Source: Lachnospira sp. (lineage in GTDB: Bacteria; Bacillota; Clostridia; Lachnospirales; Lachnospiraceae). From it: a stretch of 64,000 nucleotides of DNA. The position numbers and the translations under genes are program-made. The DNA is taken from contig SVDX01000006.1 in the NCBI GenBank assembly GCA_015057605.1, positions 1 through 64,000 on the forward strand. Direction: 5' to 3'. Below are positions 9,916 through 18,331 of the stretch, piece by piece (within the stretch, counting starts at the first letter, position 1; every line of letters begins with the position of its first letter). The notes beneath the pieces are model-generated. The model was not told where the DNA came from and did not search any database. It was given only the letters and a program-made list of their open reading frames with translations.

Positions 9916-10342
9916 TACAATAAGCGTAGGTAAAATCAACAATGGTTTCGTATTAGACCATATAGAAGCTGGCAAAAGCATGCAAATATATAACCATCTC
10001 GGCTTAGACAGACTCGATTGTTGCGTTGCGATTATCAAAAATGCGCCTAGTAAGAAAATGGGCAAAAAAGACATCATGAAAATCGAAGGTGGCTTAGACC
10101 TAGTTAATCTTGATATCCTCGGCTTTATCGACCACAAAATAACAGTAAACATCGTAAAAGATGGTGACATAGTCGAGAAAAAAGAGCTTACACTTCCAGC
10201 AACAATAACAGATGTAATCAAATGCAAAAATCCACGTTGCATAACATCAATAGAACAAGAACTAAAACACGTATTTGTCCTTACCGACAAAGAAAAACAA
10301 ATATACCGTTGCCAATACTGCGAAGAAAAATGTTCGCGTTAG
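9905..10342 (+). CDS. pyrI: Aspartate carbamoyltransferase, regulatory chain
   Basis: A 145-residue regulatory subunit with an N-terminal nucleotide-binding domain ([26 protein letters not shown]) and a C-terminal zinc domain. The four zinc cysteines are in the CKNPRC and CQYCEEKC pairs. It overlaps pyrB by 11 bp, with the pyrB terminus providing its GGAGG site, so translation is coupled. The last codons (SR and stop) and the following about 30 bp (from about 10332) resemble a decayed copy of the hairpin repeat found after 10546, suggesting the extreme C-terminus was remodelled by that repeat. Confidence 0.95.
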   Translation: MNNNTISVGKINNGFVLDHIEAGKSMQIYNHLGLDRLDCCVAIIKNAPSKKMGKKDIMKIEGGLDLVNLDILGFIDHKITVNIVKDGDIVEKKELTLPATITDVIKCKNPRCITSIEQELKHVFVLTDKEKQIYRCQYCEEKCSR

Positions 10343-10433
10343 CAACGAGCCATGCGTATGAGATAATAAAATACTACGCAAACTCATATACAAATCAAAA
10401 ACATACCTGAGCAACTCAGCTCATACAAAATAG

Positions 10434-10474
10434 AAAGCCTCCTTGTAAGCATGCTTACATGTGGAGGCTTTTTG
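10434..10474 (+). terminator. Intrinsic terminator of the pyrBI transcript
   Basis: AAAGCCTCC (10435-10443) pairs with GGAGGCTTT (10463-10471). The loop itself can fold through GTAAGCATGCTTAC, and TTTGTTTTG follows. It closes the nitroreductase-pyrB-pyrI unit. Confidence 0.87.
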
Positions 10475-10485
10475 TTTTGTATGTA

Positions 10486-10795
10486 ACGACGCAGTCGCGC
10501 AAGACAAATGTAATTTGTCTGCGGCTGAGTGTGTATTATTTTATTATTTCCTACATATGGCGACTGCCGCGTAAACGAACAAGCATAGCTTGTGAGTGTT
10601 ACATTATATATGTTCTACACGGCGACTGCCGCGTAAACGAACAAGCATAGCTTGTGAGTGGCGCATTATATATGTTCTACACGGCGACTGCCGCGTAAAC
10701 GAACAAGCGGTAGCTTGTGAGTGGCGCATTATATATGTTCTACACGGCGACTGCCGCGTAAACGAACAAGCGGTAGCTTGTGAGTGGCGCATGAT
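10486..10795. repeat. Tandem 62-63 bp hairpin repeat, four copies plus a divergent one
   Basis: Four near-identical units begin at 10559, 10621, 10683 and 10746 (periods 62, 62 and 63). Each starts GGCGACTGCCGCGTAAACG, contains the hairpin ACAAGC-ATA/GGTA-GCTTGT and continues with GAGTGGCGCATTATATATG. The last two units carry a one-base insertion in the loop. Upstream at about 10488-10535 a diverged relative has a longer stem: CAGTCGC with GCGGCTG, and AGACAAAT with ATTTGTCT. The block fills the gap between the convergent pyrI and lipoprotein genes, as REP-like intergenic repeats do. The open frames across it on both strands are a by-product of the repetition. The stretch 10343-10433 holds a CTGAG-CAA-CTCAG hairpin and nothing else recognisable. 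Confidence 0.9.
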
Positions 10796-10801
10796 GTATT
10801 A

Positions 10802-11755
10802 TCATCTAACTATAGCATAATATCTCACTCTACCATTTTCTTCAGTATCTGCAATTACATATACATACACATTCCCGCTGTCATCTATATGAATACGCAC
10901 CTTTTCTCTACTTGGTGGATTTTTCCAAAATTCTTTATCCAAACCAACTTCTTCATCTATTAGATTCATTAGCTTATCAGCTGTAGCATCAATTTTTTCT
11001 TGTTCTAAATTAGTATCTTTAAATATATTATGCCACTTTTCATAGTCCTCTAAATATACAGATTTTATAGTTCCATCTCTACGGATATAAACTCTAACAT
11101 TTTGTTCAGTATCATAACCATATGCTTTCTTAAAGTAGTAAAGACCAAAGGCCGCAGTCACATCTTTTTCTATCTTATCCAGTTCATACGTATCAAAATA
11201 TTCATCTCCCATAACTCTTCTTAATTCCGCCTCAGCTATTTTTTTAGCTTCCTCTTCAGTAAGTTTCTTATCTTCCACGTATCCCGACGATTTAAAATTT
11301 CTTATATATGATATCAAATTACCATTATCATCAATATTAACGGTCATACCAGTTAAATCTTCATTTTGATATCGATATTGATGACTTAATATTCTTCTTT
11401 CCGTTTCCAATAATTGATATGTCCATGTATATTGCGAACGCATATACTCGTACTCCACGTTAGGAACATAAGGATTGTTTATTATCTTTTTTTCTTCCAC
11501 ATTATCTATCTTATCATATAAGTTTTTATATTGATTAGCATCAAATATTATTTTGGTAAAACTATTTCCAACATATTCATCCTTATAATCCTTGTTTAGC
11601 ATTTTTACATAATAATCATCTTCATATACCACAGTAGTCTTTTCTGTTGTAGCCTCTGTGCTATTTTCTATAACAAGTCCACTATTTTGTTGCTTTTTAC
11701 ATGCAGTTAATAGCATTACCACTATCACTAAATATAATATAAATTGTCTTTTCAT
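10802..11755 (-). CDS. Lipoprotein of unknown function
   Basis: A 317-residue lipoprotein whose N-terminus MKRQFILYLVIVVMLLTACKK has a lipobox (LLTAC), so the mature protein is lipid-anchored outside the membrane. The rest is charged with alternating strands and two helices (LTEEEAKKIAEAELRRVMG, YFKKAYGYDTEQNVRVYIRRDG). The helix-plus-strand pairs resemble PepSY/YcdB-like modules, but I am not certain. The ATG at 11755 is chosen because the AGGAGG at the end of the preceding gene serves it with a 9-base gap; an in-frame ATG 18 bp upstream contains that site. It sits 4 bp after the secreted caspase-like gene, so the products probably act together, perhaps as anchor, inhibitor or partner. Confidence 0.75.
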   Translation of the reverse strand: MKRQFILYLVIVVMLLTACKKQQNSGLVIENSTEATTEKTTVVYEDDYYVKMLNKDYKDEYVGNSFTKIIFDANQYKNLYDKIDNVEEKKIINNPYVPNVEYEYMRSQYTWTYQLLETERRILSHQYRYQNEDLTGMTVNIDDNGNLISYIRNFKSSGYVEDKKLTEEEAKKIAEAELRRVMGDEYFDTYELDKIEKDVTAAFGLYYFKKAYGYDTEQNVRVYIRRDGTIKSVYLEDYEKWHNIFKDTNLEQEKIDATADKLMNLIDEEVGLDKEFWKNPPSREKVRIHIDDSGNVYVYVIADTEENGRVRYYAIVR

Positions 11756-11759
11756 AATA

Positions 11760-14576
11760 TCAATCCTCCTCATATATCATAACATCTCCATAATATAATC
11801 TTTGTAATGTATCACCTATATATATTACGTCAAATTCACCAAGAATTTGGTTCCTTACCGCTTCAATAGTTACATTTAGATGTTCTTCCATTGTATAATC
11901 AGGATGATCCCTTATATTTTCTAATAATGTTTTAAAATAGAAATTAGAATCTGTAGTATCAACATAACATGTTGTTCCAAGAACGAAATGCGCTCCTTTA
12001 TTATAAGTTTCTTCTAGTAGATTATATATATTCCCATTATAATTGTAATCTAATCCTGTTTCGCATGCAATATAGAATACACATCTTGAAGATGCAAGTG
12101 CATTATTGTTTAAGTCTGATATATATTTATTAGAACTATTATTGTACACTTGACTCAAATCTTCATTACATAAAAGATATCCCAATATATCTGTTTTTCC
12201 ATATCTACATAACTGTAATCCACCCGCAATACCATGACCTCTATATGCATATATCTGGCTATTTAACAATGAATTATATACAGATGGTGCTCCTACGTTC
12301 GTTTGGCTAGTAGCATTATAATCGAAGTAATTAAGTATACTAGTAAATATACCATCATTTTCATTTGCGTTAAAACCTATATAATAAGTACTATTAAGAT
12401 GTGCATTTCCGTATTCCGATTGCGCCAAAGACCAATATGAGCCTTCTGTCTTTATACTAGTAATAGTTATATTTCCCGCTAAATCCGATGTCATATATTG
12501 ACCATTAATTATTATCAAGTACAAACCTTTATATTCTCCTTCATTAATTCTGGCAATATTAAACATAGCATTTTCATCAACATTGTCAAGCGTCGTTTGT
12601 AATGCACTACCCACTTTCGTAAGAGAATATAATCCGTCTGCATATTGATTTAGTAGCTTATATCTACCATCATCACACATATATATTTCCCATGTAGCAG
12701 ACAATCTATTATTCACTCCTGCAATCGTGTTACTGTTCATACTAGATATATCAATGCTTGATATTGAGACATTTCCAATAGTAGGTATAGATTGTGCCAA
12801 TATCTTTCTTGTTAGTTTGTTTGTTAAGTAGTAATTAGTTTCATTCCTGATCCCTGTATAATCCACTACCTCTACCATAATTCTATCAACATACTCCTCT
12901 TCACCTACCGTTAATGTAGCTATAACCTCTGCACTACCATTTTGTAACCCAAATAACATATTTGCAGATGAATTCACTCTTACAATATTAGAATTTGAAC
13001 TACTAAGCGTTATACTTCCACCTTCTACATTCGTATAATATTCCAAATTAAGGTATCCGCCAAGTGCTATTTCTTTTCTTTGTGTTGCAATTTCAAAGTA
13101 CTCTGGCTCTCCATATGTAAAAATCACATATGGTCTGTCTGTTGTAACTCCATACTCTGACGAAAAGATTGCTTTTCTATACGCTGCGCTTGTTTCGTTT
13201 GAATTTACAAGCATAAATCCTGCTACTTCGTTATAATTATTTAATTTCCAATTCCTAACCAAATGTGTTATATCAAATTCTGTTGTTGTTCCAAAAAATA
13301 CATTTTTTCCCCAGTTTTGAGTTGTTAAATATGTATTATTTCCAGTATTCCATGTCACATCCATTTCGCTCCAGTTAATATTACTTGTTATCGGATATAA
13401 ATTAACATAACTCGCCGCATTGCCTGAACCATCCTTGCAACAAAATTTTACAGACATTATATTATCCCATGTCGTATAACGATATTCCCATGAGTTATAA
13501 AGTCCAGGTAATCTTACTAACACTCTACCAATCTTATAAGTTGAATCTACATATCCTGGTGAAAGATATGTGTAATTACCACAATTCGTTGTTTTTAGTC
13601 CTGAAAATATAGGTGCATCCTGTATCGCTCCTGCTCCATTTATATTATCTGATATTGTAACCGTTGGGTCTATTGTTACAGGATATACTGTTGTAGCATC
13701 CTTTAAGTATTCATCGCTTACTGATATGCTTATCTCATAGGTTTTGCCTGCTTCTTTTGTTGTTATAAGCATCGTTCCAGTAATTGGTCTTCCTACTGCA
13801 TCGTATACTAGTACTTCACCTATATCATATATACTCTCTGCTTTTTCATCTTTTGCAAGGTAATATCTTCCCTCTTTTTCATATATGTTAAGTCCATTAG
13901 TCTCTAATGTAAATGTGTATGTCTGCTGAGCATACTCTGATAATATTATATCCTCTTTTACACCTGATAGCAATGGGGTGTATCTTAAGTCTATTCCTGT
14001 ACCATAATAGTTTTTATAGGTTACAGCATTATTCTCCATTGTTGTTACTATCTTGCTCGCTGTAAGATTTCTAACTGGTGTTATCTTTACTATGTTGTTA
14101 TCATAATTAACTTCTATACCGTTTTGAGGAGTTGTTGGTATTGATAATGCTACGTTATTGTCTGTTACTTTATAAACATTGTTATCTAGTTTTAGGCTTA
14201 TATCTTTATCTTTTACGTTACCAAACTTATCTATGTACTTTACGTTTTCGTACATCATATACATTGTTTTAGTTCCGTCAGCGTTCTTAAACATGTAAGT
14301 GTTCAACTCTTCCTCGTCACGCAATCTCTTTACATGGTTGTTTTTAGCAAAACTTTCTGTATTCACATACTTTAAAACAGGTGAGTTTGTAAAGTCTTCT
14401 ACTAATTCCACCTCATCTGTAGCACTTATTTCCCCTATTGTGCTTGATGTGGTAGTAGTAGTAGTTTTAGTACTATCTGCTTTTACTGATTGCTTGTAGT
14501 AGTTTATTAGTGGTATCAAAAGTGATAGAACTAATAAAAGAGCTACTAACCTTTGTGTCTTTTTGCTGTTTGTCAT
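11760..14576 (-). CDS. Large secreted multidomain protein with C-terminal caspase-like domain
   Basis: A 938-residue protein with a signal peptide (residues 1-33, cleavage near VKA) and a Thr/Ser-rich linker. Residues about 60-300 form a beta-rich region. A DNRLRE-type beta-sandwich lies at about 300-490 (NWSEMDVTWN, FDITHLVRNW, GFMLVNSNE). It is followed by an Ig-like segment (490-570), a ricin-like trefoil segment (about 575-720, NYYLTNKLTRK, WSLAQSE) and a C-terminal domain (730-935). In the last domain IYAYRGHG (His781) and VFYIACETG (Cys838) follow hydrophobic strands, as the catalytic His and Cys of clan CD peptidases (caspase, gingipain, CHAT) do. I infer a surface or secreted cysteine peptidase; proteolysis is not proven. 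No sortase motif was seen. It is transcribed from a promoter with LytTR-type repeats. Confidence 0.78.
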   Translation of the reverse strand: MTNSKKTQRLVALLLVLSLLIPLINYYKQSVKADSTKTTTTTTSSTIGEISATDEVELVEDFTNSPVLKYVNTESFAKNNHVKRLRDEEELNTYMFKNADGTKTMYMMYENVKYIDKFGNVKDKDISLKLDNNVYKVTDNNVALSIPTTPQNGIEVNYDNNIVKITPVRNLTASKIVTTMENNAVTYKNYYGTGIDLRYTPLLSGVKEDIILSEYAQQTYTFTLETNGLNIYEKEGRYYLAKDEKAESIYDIGEVLVYDAVGRPITGTMLITTKEAGKTYEISISVSDEYLKDATTVYPVTIDPTVTISDNINGAGAIQDAPIFSGLKTTNCGNYTYLSPGYVDSTYKIGRVLVRLPGLYNSWEYRYTTWDNIMSVKFCCKDGSGNAASYVNLYPITSNINWSEMDVTWNTGNNTYLTTQNWGKNVFFGTTTEFDITHLVRNWKLNNYNEVAGFMLVNSNETSAAYRKAIFSSEYGVTTDRPYVIFTYGEPEYFEIATQRKEIALGGYLNLEYYTNVEGGSITLSSSNSNIVRVNSSANMLFGLQNGSAEVIATLTVGEEEYVDRIMVEVVDYTGIRNETNYYLTNKLTRKILAQSIPTIGNVSISSIDISSMNSNTIAGVNNRLSATWEIYMCDDGRYKLLNQYADGLYSLTKVGSALQTTLDNVDENAMFNIARINEGEYKGLYLIIINGQYMTSDLAGNITITSIKTEGSYWSLAQSEYGNAHLNSTYYIGFNANENDGIFTSILNYFDYNATSQTNVGAPSVYNSLLNSQIYAYRGHGIAGGLQLCRYGKTDILGYLLCNEDLSQVYNNSSNKYISDLNNNALASSRCVFYIACETGLDYNYNGNIYNLLEETYNKGAHFVLGTTCYVDTTDSNFYFKTLLENIRDHPDYTMEEHLNVTIEAVRNQILGEFDVIYIGDTLQRLYYGDVMIYEED

Positions 14577-14619
14577 GTGTAATTCCTCCCTTTAATAATT
14601 GATTTTTTGCTACACTTTC

Positions 14620-14686
14620 TTTATAGCATTTTCATCAAAAAAATCAATACTTTTTGCATGAACGGTCAATATACGACATGAACGGT
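14620..14686 (-). promoter_or_regulatory. Promoter with LytTR-type direct repeats (secreted-protein operon)
   Basis: On the minus strand two identical ACCGTTCATG repeats (14686-14677 and 14666-14657) lie 20 bp apart start to start. The -35 box TTGATT (14647-14642) follows 9 bp later, and -10 TATAAA (14625-14620) comes after a 16-bp spacer. ACCGTTCAT fits the published LytTR half-site pattern [TA][AC][CA]GTTN[AG][TG]. The same cassette with the same spacings occurs at 51384-51450. Confidence 0.75.
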
Positions 14687-14717
14687 AAAATTTTTCGAAA
14701 AATTTTGCTTGACAAAA

Positions 14718-14768
14718 GCAAAAAACAGATACAAGCCGCTATATTTTCATAAACGATTTGTATCTGTT
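14718..14768 (-). terminator. Intrinsic terminator after the 204-residue protein gene
   Basis: AACAGATACAA (14724-14734) pairs with TTGTATCTGTT (14758-14768) around a 23-base loop. On the minus strand the stem is followed by TTTTTTG. It ends the ABC transporter transcript just before the promoter of the secreted-protein operon. Confidence 0.85.
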
Positions 14769-14800
14769 AATACAGTGACTATTAAATCACATATTTACTA

Positions 14801-15415
14801 TTATACCTTTTCTTCAGTATAGCTTTCTGCAACTTCATCAAGAACTGTCATAAGCTTCTTTTCATTTTCAGTACCCACATATTCCATTGGATACACCATA
14901 CAAAGTCCCATATTCTCCCATGAGCCTTCATAACAGTCAAGTCCATAAAAATACATCATATATTCATAGTATTTTTTCTTTGCTTTAAAATAATATCTTC
15001 CTGTTAAAGGTGTTAGTTCAATGGCACCGCTAAAAGTACCTTTTTCCTTGTATTCCTCTAGAGCTGTATATGGAACATCATCACACTGAAATGCTACATA
15101 TGGCACATCACCCTCTGCACCATAATCCTCATTAGGTGCATATGTAGCAAGCATCATAACCTCGCCTGCGTGCGATTTAGCTTCCTTAAATATTGCATTA
15201 ACTTTATAAGTCAGTCTATACTTTTGATCATTCTCACCAAATGCAATATCTTCAATAATATTTGTAGATGAAGCTAATTCAATATCAGCAAGCTGTTGCT
15301 TTCTTTGAACTACAGGTTCACTTTCAACTACTGTTTCTGCCTTATTTTGCTCAAGTTCATTCTTTACATCATTGGCAAAATCAATAATCTTGGTCAGTTT
15401 ACCCAAAAATCCCAT
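14801..15415 (-). CDS. Hypothetical protein in the ABC transporter operon
   Basis: A 204-residue protein without a signal peptide or membrane helix. Its start, MGFLGKLTKIIDFANDVKNEL, is an amphipathic helix, followed by a charged linker and a beta-rich domain (about 50-195) with several aromatic stretches (GRYYFKAKKKYYEYMMYFYGLDCYEG). I do not recognise the family. It begins 20 bp after the ABC transporter gene and shares its transcript. It may be a cytoplasmic accessory or membrane-surface partner of the transporter; that is inferred from position only. Confidence 0.7.
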   Translation of the reverse strand: MGFLGKLTKIIDFANDVKNELEQNKAETVVESEPVVQRKQQLADIELASSTNIIEDIAFGENDQKYRLTYKVNAIFKEAKSHAGEVMMLATYAPNEDYGAEGDVPYVAFQCDDVPYTALEEYKEKGTFSGAIELTPLTGRYYFKAKKKYYEYMMYFYGLDCYEGSWENMGLCMVYPMEYVGTENEKKLMTVLDEVAESYTEEKV

Positions 15416-15435
15416 TTGTATTCCTCCATAGAATT

Positions 15436-18243
15436 TTATCTATTTCTAATAGCATCAATTGGCTTCTTTGAAGCAATTTTCTTAACTGGTAAGAAGCTTG
15501 CTACCGCTGCAACTAAAATGCTTATTACAAATATTAATACAATTTGTCTTATACCAAACGATAAAATTGTTACTAAAATGCCTAAACGTGTTCTAATAAA
15601 CCAATTAATAATCGCTGCGAGTCCACCAACTCCGATGCTTGCAAGCACAAAGTTAATCATTGCAATAACAAAGCTTTCAGAGAAGAAAATTCTAAATACG
15701 TCATTGCTTCTTGAGCCGATAGCTCTAAGAATACCAATTTCCTGCTTCTTATATGCAACACTTGTAGCAATAAAGTTTGCTAATAATATAGATGCAAATA
15801 TCGCAAAGAATACACCAATCCAGAAGAATACCTTTGACATTACCTTTAATACTTCATCAACTGTATCAAGCTCATATATTACTGCATTTTGAATTGAATA
15901 TCTGATATCTTCATCAGCATATGCATATTCAACAAATTTTCTTATATCATCTTTGTCCTCTGGCATAGCACCAACAACATAATCATATTCACCAACACTT
16001 CTTGTATCAAATTCAGAATATAATTCATCTGAAACAAATATTACCATATCACCACCAGAATATGATTTAGAGGCAAAATCATTTACAATACCTACGATTT
16101 TATATCCTGAATGTGTTGTTTGAGTTCCTGTATTACTTGACCAATCATATTTAAGTAATTGCAAGTTAATTGTAGACGCTTCTTTTGCAAGCTTTTTTAT
16201 TCCTTCTTCAGTAGTAACATCATATTCTACGTTACCCATATAATGTCCAACTTCAGAAGCCGATAAAACAATTTCCTTTTCGCCTAACTTCGTCTTTGGC
16301 GAATCAGCCCATACAATATTATCTATCTTTGAAAGCTCATCATCATTAGCAAATGCGTATGAATATATCCATATTGAATTTGAGGAATCAGTAAATTCAT
16401 AAGCACTATTTGATGGTCTTACAGATACAATCTTTTTAGCAGCAACTTGTTTCATTCGATTTTCTGTAATCATAACTACTGATGGAAGACCGTTATATAC
16501 TTCATAGTCAAATTCAGAACTCAATGCATATGCCAAAAGCATATCTGCAGTTGATGCATAATTTTTCACATCCATTAATGGAGCATATCTTTCAAAGTCC
16601 AAATTTGTATCAACAATACCGGAAATCTTATATTCTACACCATCTATTATGAGAGTCTTTCCAAGCATATCCTCATACTTTGTAATCTTAAGATATTCAC
16701 TATCTTCTTGTTCCTCTTTTTCATGTACAAGATCATCATATTGTTCAAAATCAATATTCTTGTATCCACATTTTTCAAATGTCATATAGGCATATACACT
16801 GATTGCTATCTCGTCATCCTTTGCAGGAAGATTACCTGCTACTAATGAATAACCAAAAGAATCCATTGATGCCTTATCAAGATATGAATATCCTGTAAAC
16901 TCCTCTAAATATATGTTGTAACTCATATTTTCATTTTCTTTATATAACTCATCCCAATTTACATTTGCTCTAACAGAAGCATCTAATGTTTCTATAACAG
17001 GTATAAAATCTATTCCTAAGGCATTCTCTAACTTAGCCATATCTGTAGCTGTTATTCCAGTATTCCAATCCGAATAATATGAATATTGACCGTCACCTTC
17101 TTTTACACACTTTCTTAAAGACGCTGTCTTAACATTACTATCAATAAGCGACTTAGTACATGTCTTTACGTGGTCATATGCACCAAATGTATCTGCAAGG
17201 CCAAATAAACCAAATGCTATACAAGAAAGCAATATAGTAAATACGAGTCTTACCTTTTTATATTGTAATGCGCTTACACCAATCTTAAATGCTGACTTTA
17301 ATGGTAATTTAGATTTAATTGTTTTAAACGGTGTTGAATCTTCATGCGCAATTCTATCCTGATTAGTTTCAACAAATTTCTTTGCAAATTTTGTTTTCTT
17401 TGAAACAACAATCTGTGCACTATTTTCTTTAATTTGATCAATATATTTATTAATCTCTATTCTATCTTCTTCTGTCAAATGATAGCCTGGTGCGATTTCA
17501 ATTGTATCACCCACAAAATTTAAGCCTTGATAAATTTCATCATAATCAAGCTTTTCATCTGAAGCATTATCAACAGTCTCAACATCACTAATAACATTAC
17601 CATCCGAAAGCTCAATAATTCTATCCGCATATAACTCAGAAAATTCTCTATCATGCGAAACAATAATAACAAGCTTATCCTTTGATAATTTTTTAAGTGT
17701 ATCGAATATTTGACGACCTGTATTAGAGTCAAGTGCACCTGTAGGTTCATCCGCCATAATGATTTGTGGATTCTTTACTAAAGCTCTTGCAATAGCAACT
17801 CTTTGCTTTTGTCCACCTGATAATTCATTTGGCTTTCTATTGCCATAGCCTGCCAAATCAACATCCTCTAAAATCTTATTAATTTCCTCGTCAGTTGCCT
17901 TACGACCCTGTAATTCAATAGCAAGTGCAATATTTGCACCTACTGAAAATTCATCCAAAATATTATACTCTTGGAAAATAAAACCAACATATGTATTACG
18001 ATATGAATCAAAATCACTTTGTTTAAAGTCCTTTGATGATACATCTTTGATTATGATGTCACCGCCATCATATTTGTCAAGGCCTCCAAGTAAGTTTAAA
18101 AGTGTTGATTTACCACTACCTGATTTACCAAGTAAAAATATCATTCCCTTTTCAGGAAATTTAAGCGACACTTTATTAAGCGCAACTACAGGCACGCCTT
18201 TTTTAGGCTTATACACCTTGTAGAGTTCTTTTGTTTCTAACAT
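15436..18243 (-). CDS. MacB-like ABC transporter, ATPase and FtsX permease fused
   Basis: A protein of about 935 residues. An N-terminal ATPase (about 1-230) has Walker A GKSGSGKST, Q-loop FQEYNILDEF, signature LSGGQKQRVAIARAL, Walker B IIMADEPTGALDS and the H-loop SHDREFSE. A linker precedes the first membrane helix (about residue 335, VRLVFTILLSCIAFGLFGLA). Then come a large extracellular region (about 360-800) and three C-terminal helices of the FtsX domain with the conserved AYKKQEIGILRAIGSRSNDVFRIFF. Single-chain MacB-type machines are mechanotransmitters that act on lipoproteins, peptides or antimicrobial agents rather than pumping through a channel. The ATG at 18243 is preferred for its AGGTGA site 5 bases away; a GTG at 18252 is the alternative. 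A palindrome sits in its promoter. Confidence 0.88.
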   Translation of the reverse strand: MLETKELYKVYKPKKGVPVVALNKVSLKFPEKGMIFLLGKSGSGKSTLLNLLGGLDKYDGGDIIIKDVSSKDFKQSDFDSYRNTYVGFIFQEYNILDEFSVGANIALAIELQGRKATDEEINKILEDVDLAGYGNRKPNELSGGQKQRVAIARALVKNPQIIMADEPTGALDSNTGRQIFDTLKKLSKDKLVIIVSHDREFSELYADRIIELSDGNVISDVETVDNASDEKLDYDEIYQGLNFVGDTIEIAPGYHLTEEDRIEINKYIDQIKENSAQIVVSKKTKFAKKFVETNQDRIAHEDSTPFKTIKSKLPLKSAFKIGVSALQYKKVRLVFTILLSCIAFGLFGLADTFGAYDHVKTCTKSLIDSNVKTASLRKCVKEGDGQYSYYSDWNTGITATDMAKLENALGIDFIPVIETLDASVRANVNWDELYKENENMSYNIYLEEFTGYSYLDKASMDSFGYSLVAGNLPAKDDEIAISVYAYMTFEKCGYKNIDFEQYDDLVHEKEEQEDSEYLKITKYEDMLGKTLIIDGVEYKISGIVDTNLDFERYAPLMDVKNYASTADMLLAYALSSEFDYEVYNGLPSVVMITENRMKQVAAKKIVSVRPSNSAYEFTDSSNSIWIYSYAFANDDELSKIDNIVWADSPKTKLGEKEIVLSASEVGHYMGNVEYDVTTEEGIKKLAKEASTINLQLLKYDWSSNTGTQTTHSGYKIVGIVNDFASKSYSGGDMVIFVSDELYSEFDTRSVGEYDYVVGAMPEDKDDIRKFVEYAYADEDIRYSIQNAVIYELDTVDEVLKVMSKVFFWIGVFFAIFASILLANFIATSVAYKKQEIGILRAIGSRSNDVFRIFFSESFVIAMINFVLASIGVGGLAAIINWFIRTRLGILVTILSFGIRQIVLIFVISILVAAVASFLPVKKIASKKPIDAIRNR

Positions 18244-18265
18244 TATTCTCACCTATCCTTATATA

Positions 18266-18294
18266 ATTATAGCGTACTACTTTAAGTAGTATGC
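18266..18294 (-). promoter_or_regulatory. Palindromic operator and -10 box ahead of the ABC transporter
   Basis: GCGTACTAC (18272-18280) and GTAGTATGC (18286-18294) form 9-bp arms with one mismatch around TTTAA. On the minus strand a TATAAT -10 box (18271-18266) touches the palindrome, so a bound protein would cover the -35/-10 spacer. TACTAC/GTAGTA arms are seen in operators of BlaI/MecI and some GntR repressors; the regulator here is unknown. Confidence 0.6.
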
Positions 18295-18331
18295 TACCAC
18301 TTTATCACAATCAACTATAATTGTCAATTAT

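Noticed and set aside
10559..10795. Tandem repeat considered as a CRISPR array
   Set aside because: The whole 62-63 bp unit is repeated including the would-be spacers, and no cas gene is nearby.
10459..10820. Overlapping open frames on both strands coding repeats of YVLHGDCRVNEQ type
   Set aside because: They are produced by the 62-63 bp DNA repeat, whose length is not a constant multiple of three; no ribosome site or conserved protein is seen.
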